DNA from: CAYPCH01 sp964409165
GTDB taxonomy: Bacteria > Bacillota > Clostridia > Acetivibrionales > Acetivibrionaceae
DNA: 21,588 nucleotides
Assembly (NCBI GenBank): GCA_964409165.1
Contig: CAYPCH010000061.1
Span: forward strand, 1-21,588
Reading direction: 5' to 3'
A program made the position numbers and the translations under genes. How positions within the stretch are numbered: the first letter of the stretch is position 1; each line of letters starts with the position of its first letter. Of this stretch, positions 8,142-13,500 are shown piece after piece. The notes under the pieces were generated by a model. That model saw only the letters and a list, made by a program, of their open reading frames with translations. It searched no databases and was not told where the DNA came from.

Positions 8142-8730
8142 TATAGTTAAATCCACAGTTGTATTGTTTTTAATTTGTGCCTCGGTTACATTAGCTCTTG
8201 CGTTTACAAACGCAGCCACAAAAGATAAAATTGCCGAGAGAGCAGGGGAGAGCGAGATTGCATCGATGAAGGAAGTTCTTCCTGATGCCGACAGCTATGA
8301 AGAGGTAGAGAGGCTGGGTTCTTTAACAGCATCAAGCGAGCAGTTATCGCTGGTTAAGAAGGCTTATAACGGAGTAAAGGACGGAAAAGCAATCGGAAGG
8401 GTTTTTATGGTTGAAAATAAAGGATATGGCGGTATCATTAAGCTCAGCATCGGTATAGACAATAAAGGAGAGCTTACGGGGATTTCTATAATAGAAATGA
8501 ATGAGACACCCGGGCTTGGTTCTAAAGTTAAGGACAAATCGTTTATTTCACAGTTTTTAGGAGTTGCACCAAAGGAATTGTTTTCTATTGTAAAGAGTGG
8601 GGGCTCAAAAGATGAAGAAATAAACGCCATAAGTGGCGCAACGATTTCGTCAAGAGCTGTTACAAGTAGCGTACAGGCTGCTGTTGATGTAAACAGCCTT
8701 CTGAATGAGGGGGGGGAAACAGTAAAATGA
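8134..8730 (+). CDS. rnfG: Rnf complex subunit G (FMN-binding)
   Basis: RnfG carries a covalently bound FMN on the outer face of the membrane and passes electrons within the complex. I place the start at the TTG at 8134 rather than at an upstream ATG at 8077. GGAGGTG (8118-8124) is suitably placed for it, the resulting 198 residues fit the usual RnfG length, and the protein then begins directly with the single transmembrane helix (RDIVKSTVVLFLICASVTLA). The 8077 start would add 19 residues and overlap rnfD by 65 bp. The FMN-binding domain has KGYGGIIKLSIGID (96-109) and ETPGLGSKV, and the flavinylation site S167-G-A-T170 within INAISGAT. The gene overlaps the rnfD 3' end by 8 bp and overlaps rnfE by 4 bp (ATGA). 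Confidence 0.93.
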   Translation: MRDIVKSTVVLFLICASVTLALAFTNAATKDKIAERAGESEIASMKEVLPDADSYEEVERLGSLTASSEQLSLVKKAYNGVKDGKAIGRVFMVENKGYGGIIKLSIGIDNKGELTGISIIEMNETPGLGSKVKDKSFISQFLGVAPKELFSIVKSGGSKDEEINAISGATISSRAVTSSVQAAVDVNSLLNEGGETVK

Positions 8731-9383
8731 GTGCTGTAAAGACAGTTACCAACGGAATTATAAAAGAAAATCCGGTATTCAGGCTGGTTTTGGGAATGTG
8801 TCCGACACTGGCTGTTACGACAAGTGCTAAAAACGGTATAGGAATGGGACTTGCAGCAACGGTAGTTTTGATGGGTTCTAATCTTGCCATTTCATTATTA
8901 AGAAAAGTTATACCCGATAAGATAAGAATTCCTGCCTATATCACTATAATAGCTGCATTTGTTACCATAGTACAGTTTTTGCTCAAAGCATATCTTCCTG
9001 ATTTGGATAAAGCACTTGGCGTGTTTATACCACTTATAGTTGTTAATTGTATTATTCTTGCAAGAGCAGAGATGTTTGCATGCAAAAACAATCCTTTCCT
9101 TTCTATCCTTGACGGATTGGGTATGGGACTTGGATTTACTCTGGCTCTTCTGACTATTGGCACCGTGAGGGAAATACTGGGAAATGGGACGTGGTTCGAC
9201 GTTAATATTACTGCAGGTCTTATAGACCCTGCAATAATTATGATATTGCCCCCAGGAGGTTTTCTGGTTTTTGGATTGATAATGGGCATTATCAATAGGT
9301 TCCCGGCTGTTAAGGTTGAGCACAAAGGTTGTGCTTCATGCCCGATGCCTTGCGGCGTATCAGTTGAAGGGAAGGAGGCCTAG
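8727..9383 (+). CDS. rnfE: Rnf complex subunit E (membrane, Fe-S channel subunit)
   Basis: RnfE (NqrD/RnfE family) is a six-helix membrane subunit. It pairs with RnfA in an inverted-topology dimer thought to hold a [2Fe-2S] cluster mid-membrane. The 218-residue protein has LGMCPTLAVTTSAKNG with Cys25 and IPLIVVNCIILARAE with Cys108, the two conserved cysteines expected as cluster ligands. LGMGLGFTLALLTIGTVREILG is typical of the last helices. The C-terminal tail is Cys-rich (CASCPMPCG), a feature whose role I cannot assign. The ATG overlaps the rnfG stop by 4 bp, behind a long G-rich ribosome binding site, so translation is probably coupled. Confidence 0.95.
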   Translation: MSAVKTVTNGIIKENPVFRLVLGMCPTLAVTTSAKNGIGMGLAATVVLMGSNLAISLLRKVIPDKIRIPAYITIIAAFVTIVQFLLKAYLPDLDKALGVFIPLIVVNCIILARAEMFACKNNPFLSILDGLGMGLGFTLALLTIGTVREILGNGTWFDVNITAGLIDPAIIMILPPGGFLVFGLIMGIINRFPAVKVEHKGCASCPMPCGVSVEGKEA

Positions 9384-9389
9384 TATAAA

Positions 9390-9971
9390 ATGAATGAAAC
9401 GCTAGTTATTATAATCGGTGCAATACTGGTGAAGAATATGGTATTGTCGCAGTTTATGGGAATTTGTCCCTTCCTTGGAGTATCTAAAAAGCTTTCAACG
9501 GCTGTGGGAATGGGAGGAGCTGTTGTATTTGTAATGACTATATCATCCGGTGCTACTGCTATAATATATAAAACTCTTCTGGATAACGATAACTTAAGAT
9601 ATTTGCAGACAATAACTTTTATACTGGTTATAGCATCACTGGTTCAATTTGTTGAGGTAATACTGAAGAAATTTTTGCCCCCGCTTTATAAAGCTCTTGG
9701 CATATATCTTCCGCTTATCACAACCAACTGTGCCGTTTTAGGGTCAGCTATCATAAATATTAACGAGAATCGTAGCATTTTTAACTCAATAGTTTACGGT
9801 TTTGGAGCGGGTGTAGGATTTACACTTGCGCTTGTTCTTTTTGCAGGTGTGAGGGAAAAGCTTGAGTATAGTGACATACCGGAGTCCTTTAAGGGTCTTC
9901 CCATATCATTGATTGCAGCATCACTGGTTTCGGTAGCATTTTTGGGCTTCAGTGGACTGTTTGGCATTTAA
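9390..9971 (+). CDS. rnfA: Rnf complex subunit A (membrane, Fe-S channel subunit)
   Basis: RnfA (NqrE/RnfA family) is the six-helix partner of RnfE. The 193-residue product has the normal length and the paired conserved cysteines: Cys26 in QFMGICPFLGVSKKL and Cys114 in YLPLITTNCAVLGSA. These are expected to share a membrane [2Fe-2S] cluster with the RnfE cysteines. YGFGAGVGFTLALVLFAGVREKLE is the family's closing signature. The ATG follows GGAAGGAGG. Its start is 6 bp after the rnfE stop. Unlike the other junctions in this operon, the next Rnf gene (rnfB) is 182 bp away, separated by a tandem repeat. Confidence 0.95.
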   Translation: MNETLVIIIGAILVKNMVLSQFMGICPFLGVSKKLSTAVGMGGAVVFVMTISSGATAIIYKTLLDNDNLRYLQTITFILVIASLVQFVEVILKKFLPPLYKALGIYLPLITTNCAVLGSAIININENRSIFNSIVYGFGAGVGFTLALVLFAGVREKLEYSDIPESFKGLPISLIAASLVSVAFLGFSGLFGI

Positions 9972-9979
9972 GGGAGCAT

Positions 9980-10093
9980 ATGGGGTATTTAAGAGAATTA
10001 AGTGCATTAGGAGTGTATAAGAATGTTAAGAGAATTAAGAGCTTTAAGAGAATTAAGAGCTTTAAGAGAATTAAGAGCTTTAAGAGCATATAA
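9980..10093 (+). CDS. Possible small basic repeat peptide between rnfA and rnfB
   Basis: A 37-codon frame starts with ATG 8 nt after the rnfA stop. AGGGAG, overlapping that stop, lies 3 nt upstream as a possible, rather close, ribosome binding site. The predicted peptide starts MGYLRELSALGVYKNV and then has KRIKSF three times, ending KSI. It is very rich in Lys and Arg. The frame exists because an 18-bp DNA repeat equals six codons, so changes in repeat number would keep it open. Against it being a gene: the same repeat has a degenerate copy nearby in another frame, and the composition looks like simple-sequence DNA. It may be translated as a bystander. I do not recognise a family. Confidence 0.3.
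   Translation: MGYLRELSALGVYKNVKRIKSFKRIKSFKRIKSFKSI
10028..10081 (+). repeat. 18-bp tandem repeat, three exact copies
   Basis: The unit AAGAGAATTAAGAGCTTT occurs three times without spacers or mismatches. Each unit is itself two related 9-mers (AAGAGAATT and AAGAGCTTT). A diverged copy with two mismatches is at 9991-10008. The array lies inside the rnf operon between rnfA and rnfB. Confidence 0.95.
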
Positions 10094-10153
10094 GTGAATT
10101 TAAGAACAAATGAGAGAAACGGATTTTTAGATTTCAAGAGGGGTTGTTGAGAT

Positions 10154-10957
10154 ATGTTTGGAGATATATTAACACCTACCGCATTAGTAGGGGGATTAGG
10201 GCTGTTATTCGGTCTGGGGCTTGCAATTGCTTCTAAAAAGTTCGAAGTCAAGGTTGATGAAAAGATAGCAAAAGTCAGGGAGGTTCTTCCCGGTGCTAAC
10301 TGCGGTGCTTGTGGACAGACAGGCTGCGATGCTTTTGCAGAATGCCTTGTGGAAGGAAAATGCAGTATAAATGGTTGTCCGGTCGGTGGTCAGGAGTTGG
10401 TTGAAAAACTCAGCGAAATATTGGGTATCAAAGCCGAGGTTGCTGTAGCAACGACAGCAAGAGTTATGTGTGGCGGTACTTATACCTCCTGCAAACTGAA
10501 ATTTGACTATTCCGGGGTGGGAGACTGTACTGCCGCCGCAAATCTTTTTGGAGGTCCCTCAGCTTGTACCTATGGTTGTTTGGGTCTTGGCAACTGCGTC
10601 AGGGTGTGTCCTTTTAATGCTATCGTTATTATTGATGGTCTTGCCAGGATTGTAGAATCAAACTGCAAGTCATGTGAGAAATGTGTGGCAGCATGTCCTA
10701 AGAATATTATTGAAATGGTTCCGAGGTGTGATGAATATACCGTGTCATGTAGCAGTATGGATAAGGGTGGTGTTGTAAGGAAGGCGTGTACTGTAGGGTG
10801 TATAGGCTGTGGTAAATGTTCGAAGGTATGCCCGGTTGAAGCCATAACACTCAATGGCACTCTGGCAAAGATTGACCCTGACAAGTGTACAAACTGTGGT
10901 GAATGCATGAAGGTATGTCCGACTGATGCAATAAACAGATACTGGTGCGATTATTAA
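10154..10957 (+). CDS. rnfB: Rnf complex subunit B (ferredoxin-type Fe-S subunit)
   Basis: RnfB receives electrons from reduced ferredoxin. The 267-residue protein begins with one transmembrane helix (about 9-27). Next comes the Fe-S domain C50-x2-C53-x4-C58 with Cys70 and Cys75 (ANCGACGQTGCDAF). Then four ferredoxin-like motifs follow: C138/142/148/152, C171/174/177/181, C212/216/219/222/226 and C245/248/251/255, each ending in CP. This allows about five or six [4Fe-4S] clusters, as in the acetogen and clostridial RnfB type. The protein ends shortly after the last motif. The ATG is preceded by GAGGGG at a rather long distance (about 12 nt). It is the last gene of rnfCDGEAB and is followed by a hairpin terminator. 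Confidence 0.95.
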   Translation: MFGDILTPTALVGGLGLLFGLGLAIASKKFEVKVDEKIAKVREVLPGANCGACGQTGCDAFAECLVEGKCSINGCPVGGQELVEKLSEILGIKAEVAVATTARVMCGGTYTSCKLKFDYSGVGDCTAAANLFGGPSACTYGCLGLGNCVRVCPFNAIVIIDGLARIVESNCKSCEKCVAACPKNIIEMVPRCDEYTVSCSSMDKGGVVRKACTVGCIGCGKCSKVCPVEAITLNGTLAKIDPDKCTNCGECMKVCPTDAINRYWCDY

Positions 10958-10973
10958 AAAACTTGTGCAGTAT

Positions 10974-10998
10974 ACCCACACTCATAAAGGGTGTGGGT
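10974..10998 (+). terminator. Probable terminator of the rnf operon
   Basis: ACCCACAC (10974-10981) and GTGTGGGT (10991-10998) form a perfect 8-bp stem with a 9-nt loop, 16 nt after the rnfB stop. The following sequence, TGTATATTT, is only moderately U-rich, so the terminator may be weak. Confidence 0.6.
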
Positions 10999-11367
10999 TG
11001 TATATTTAAGTATCTTCTCTAAGACAAGTATTAAGGCTGTAGCTTGTATATAGTGTCAATTTGATTGAAACAGTTGTTACCTGTATTCGATGCCGGGTTT
11101 TAGTTGTTTTTAGCTCTTAGAAAAGCCTTTCTAGTGTTAAATAAATGCTAAGGTTTTCAGCATTCATAGTTTCAATACGATCTTCTATTTGTTATCTCCA
11201 TTCGTTGTTTCTCTTAGCATATTTTCTATTTAAGTCCTTTTACAATAGAATATTAAATTCCCATGTTTTATTGTAAAAGGGTTGCAATTTTGAGAAAATT
11301 GTTGTAATTATAGTATTGACATAAATGTGTTGGATCACGAGACAAAAATATTTTTGAGGGAGCGGTT
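10999..11367. other. Intergenic region before the shikimate-kinase-like gene
   Basis: This stretch contains no credible gene. It holds a strong inverted repeat at 11236-11280 (separate entry). A TTGACA at 11316-11321 lacks a matching -10 box at normal distance, so I do not call a promoter. Confidence 0.5.
11236..11280. repeat. 15-bp inverted repeat (hairpin or operator) upstream of aroK-like gene
   Basis: CCTTTTACAATAGAA (11236-11250) pairs with TTTTATTGTAAAAGG (11266-11280), with one G-U pair and a 15-nt loop. It lies 88 bp before the next ATG. It could be a terminator for something upstream, an operator, or a leader hairpin; nothing decides between these. Confidence 0.7.
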
Positions 11368-11877
11368 ATGAACAAATCAAACATTGTATTAATTGGTATG
11401 CCTGGAGCAGGAAAAAGCACTGTTGGAGTGCTTCTGGCAAAAACATTAAGGAAATCTTTCATTGACACCGATTTGCTAATTCAGCAAAGACATGGCAGAT
11501 TTCTGCAAGACATAATTGATGAGGAAGGAATAAAGAAATTTCTTAATAAGGAAGAAAATATTGTTGTCAAGCTGGATGTGAAAAATCATGTAATAGCTAC
11601 CGGAGGAAGTGTAATATACAGCAATTCTTCTGTAAATCATCTTAAGAGAGACAGTTTTATGATTTATCTCCAGCTAAGGTTTGACGAGATAGACGAAAGG
11701 ATAAAGAACATATCAAGTCGAGGGATTATAATGGATGAAAAGCAGACTTTGATGGAACTGTACAATGAAAGAATACCTTTATATGAAAAGCACGCAGATA
11801 TTATAATTAACTGTTCTAACAAACATATTGAGGACATAGTTACCGAGATAAAAACCAAAGTTGAAGCACAATCATGA
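11368..11877 (+). CDS. aroK: Shikimate kinase-like protein
   Basis: The family phosphorylates shikimate at the 3-hydroxyl with ATP in aromatic amino acid synthesis. The 169-residue product has the P-loop GMPGAGKST (10-18), the Mg/substrate motif D33-T-D35, ATGGS (77-81), a lid arginine R118 (SRGI), and R135 in ERIPLYEKHADIII. Two shikimate-contact positions differ from the classic enzyme. The FRxxE motif reads FLNKE, so the Arg is Leu59. The GGG motif reads GGS, with Ser81. I recall similar P-loop proteins annotated as shikimate kinase in clostridia and archaea, so this may be a subfamily with another substrate. The ATG follows GAGGGAG. No other aro genes are adjacent. Confidence 0.75.
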   Translation: MNKSNIVLIGMPGAGKSTVGVLLAKTLRKSFIDTDLLIQQRHGRFLQDIIDEEGIKKFLNKEENIVVKLDVKNHVIATGGSVIYSNSSVNHLKRDSFMIYLQLRFDEIDERIKNISSRGIIMDEKQTLMELYNERIPLYEKHADIIINCSNKHIEDIVTEIKTKVEAQS

Positions 11878-11893
11878 AATAAGTGATGACCGA

Positions 11894-11915
11894 GCATGTT
11901 ATAAGCTCAACATGC
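11894..11915. repeat. Small inverted repeat after the aroK-like gene
   Basis: GCATGTT and AACATGC form a perfect 7-bp stem around an 8-nt loop. The segment CATGTTATAA is also directly repeated (11895-11904 and 11916-11925). No T-run follows, so a terminator role is doubtful. Confidence 0.5.
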
Positions 11916-12054
11916 CATGTTATAAACTAAGCGTGTACTAAACATCTTATAAAAATATAAAAAATAAAAAAATTTAAAAATTTGAATAAAACATGTAGAT
12001 TTAGGTTAATAATATAATTGACCTCACAAAATACATTTTGACCCCCTTTACATG

Positions 12055-12085
12055 GGTTAGTCCAATACGGGCTAACCTTTTTTTT
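12055..12085 (+). terminator. Intrinsic terminator
   Basis: GGTTAGTCC (12055-12063) pairs with GGGCTAACC (12069-12077), giving a 9-bp stem with one G-U pair and a 5-nt loop, directly followed by eight Ts. It is a textbook terminator reading rightward. It lies about 180 nt after the aroK-like stop, so it may end that transcript or an untranslated RNA in between. Confidence 0.8.
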
Positions 12086-12089
12086 AGGA

Positions 12090-12227
12090 CCATTTCCTGA
12101 AAGGAAATGCGGCAAAAGGCAAGGAAATCAAGACCCGAAGCTTTTTGCTAGGCCTTTTGGAGTTAAATGAAAGGGGCAAAATTGATGATCCTCAGTGGGT
12201 ACAAAATTTTATCAGGCCTTTTGGAGT
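12090..12227. repeat. Repeat-rich noncoding patch (copy A of a dispersed repeat)
   Basis: The segment 12090-12120 matches, in 27 of 31 positions, the reverse complement of 20354-20384, so it is a dispersed repeat. It holds a perfect 8-bp hairpin, CATTTCCT/AGGAAATG around GAA (12091-12109), and a longer pairing of GCAAAAGGC (12112-12120) with GCTTTTTGC downstream. Just after it, the 14-mer AGGCCTTTTGGAGT is directly repeated at 12150-12163 and 12214-12227. No transposase is present. Confidence 0.55.
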
Positions 12228-12295
12228 AAAAATTTATTTTAATTGCTTTTTGGGAAAATCATTTGCGGAAGATTATTTAACTTTTTATTCCAGGG

Positions 12296-12370
12296 GGGGC
12301 AAGTCAAGAACCGTCCCCTCTTGCCTGGTTTATTATCCCAGGCAAGAGGGGACGGTTCTTGACTTGCCCC
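12296..12370. repeat. Perfect 33-bp inverted repeat, REP-like (RAYT-type) palindrome
   Basis: Positions 12296-12328 and 12338-12370 are exact reverse complements around a 9-nt loop. The GC-rich arms contain AAGAACCGTCCCC and its complement, a core I recall from REP-like palindromes associated with REP-associated Y1 (IS200-like) transposases in clostridia and other bacteria. That link is from memory. No transposase is in the window, so this would be a non-autonomous copy. It ends 17 bp after the M29 peptidase stop and could also act as that gene's 3' mRNA hairpin. Confidence 0.75.
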
Positions 12371-12387
12371 TGAGTTGGATGGCTTGG

Positions 12388-13500
12388 TTAAAGGTTTTCC
12401 GGGTTCAGGCATTTAAGTTCATCTGCTACGAATATGCCGTCTTTTCTTATCAGTTTATCGTCAAACCATATTTCGCCGCCGCCGTATTCAGGTCTTTGTA
12501 TGAATACCAGATCCCAATGGATTGCCGATTTGTTTCCGTTGTCGCATTCATCATAGCAACTTCCCGGAGTGAAATGTATGCTTCCCTTTATTTTCTCATC
12601 AAAGAGTGTGTCCTTCATTGGTTTTTCAATGAAGGGGTTTACTCCGATGGCAAATTCGCCTACATATCTTGCGCCTTCATCGGTGTCAAATATATTGTTT
12701 ATTCTCTCGGTATTGTTTGCTGTAGCTTTTATAATTTTTCCGTCTTTAAATTCGAGGCGGATGTTTTCAAATGTAGTTCCCTGATATACGGCAGGGGTAT
12801 TGTAGGTTATAACCCCGTTTACTGAGGTACGTACTGGTGCTGTAAATATCTCACCGTCAGGTATGTTCATTTTACCATCACACTTTATCGGTGGGAGTCC
12901 TTTTATTGAGAAAGTGAGGTCGGTGTCTTTGCCCGTTATTCTTACTTTGTCGGTTCTTTTCATAATTTCCACAAGGCTGTCCATAGCCTTTGACATTTTG
13001 GAGTAATCAAGGTTGCATACCTTGAAATAAAAATCTTCAAAATGCTCTGTAGCCATATCCGCAAGCTGTGCCATGGAATTATTGGGATATCTTAATATGC
13101 ACCACTTGGTGTGTTTAACACGAAGGTCTATGTGCAAAGGTTTTGTATAGTGTTCCATGTATATTTTCATTTTTTCATGAGGCACCGCCCCCATCTCGCT
13201 TATGTTTTCACCGGAACGGATGGCTATATATGCATCCATGTCCTTCATCCTTGCGATTTCATAAGATGCAGCGGCTTTAATTTGTTCCTCTGTGCAGTCG
13301 CTTAAGAGAACCCTTAACAGTTCGGGGTTTTTAATTGTCAGGAACGGAACACCCCCCGCTTCATAAGCTTGCTTTACAAGCTCCTTTGCAAGGGGTATGT
13401 CATTGCCTATGGTTTCTATAAGTACTTTCTCACCCGGCTTTAACTCAACCGAGTAGTTGATAAGGTTCTTTGCAAGAGTTACAATACGTGGGTCTATCAT
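12388..13500 (-). CDS. M29 family aminopeptidase
   Basis: M29 metallopeptidases (AmpS/PepS/aminopeptidase T type) remove N-terminal residues from peptides in the cytoplasm using two metal ions. The 370-residue product shows the family's C-terminal metal-binding motifs: E250 in FENIRLEF, E282 in GEFAIGVNP, H309 in KGSIHF, and H328 and D330 in KSAIHWDLV. NIPDGEIFTAPVRTSVNG (212-229) is typical. The N-terminal part has the usual LKPGEKVLIET. The ATG at 13500 overlaps the pepF stop by 4 bp (ATGA) and its GGAGG site lies within pepF. Translation should therefore be coupled: PepF would cut oligopeptides and this enzyme would trim the products. Confidence 0.9.
   Translation of the reverse strand: MIDPRIVTLAKNLINYSVELKPGEKVLIETIGNDIPLAKELVKQAYEAGGVPFLTIKNPELLRVLLSDCTEEQIKAAASYEIARMKDMDAYIAIRSGENISEMGAVPHEKMKIYMEHYTKPLHIDLRVKHTKWCILRYPNNSMAQLADMATEHFEDFYFKVCNLDYSKMSKAMDSLVEIMKRTDKVRITGKDTDLTFSIKGLPPIKCDGKMNIPDGEIFTAPVRTSVNGVITYNTPAVYQGTTFENIRLEFKDGKIIKATANNTERINNIFDTDEGARYVGEFAIGVNPFIEKPMKDTLFDEKIKGSIHFTPGSCYDECDNGNKSAIHWDLVFIQRPEYGGGEIWFDDKLIRKDGIFVADELKCLNPENL

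Noticed and set aside
10028..10081. CRISPR array
   Set aside because: The repeat copies are directly adjacent with no spacers, and no cas genes are present.
9949..10251. A 100-codon minus-strand frame with LLKLLILL repeats
   Set aside because: It is an antisense reading of the 18-bp tandem repeat and overlaps the rnfB start.
11316..11321. TTGACA as the promoter of the shikimate-kinase-like gene
   Set aside because: No -10-like hexamer lies 16-18 nt downstream; the bases there read GAGACA.
12001..12085. T-box or other known riboswitch ending in the terminator at 12055
   Set aside because: No T-box sequence or specifier stem is visible, and the gene downstream is on the other strand.
12145..12825. 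A 226-codon plus-strand frame
   Set aside because: It runs through the repeat patch and the 33-bp palindrome and then antisense through the 3' third of the M29 peptidase gene. It resembles no family and has no good ribosome binding site.
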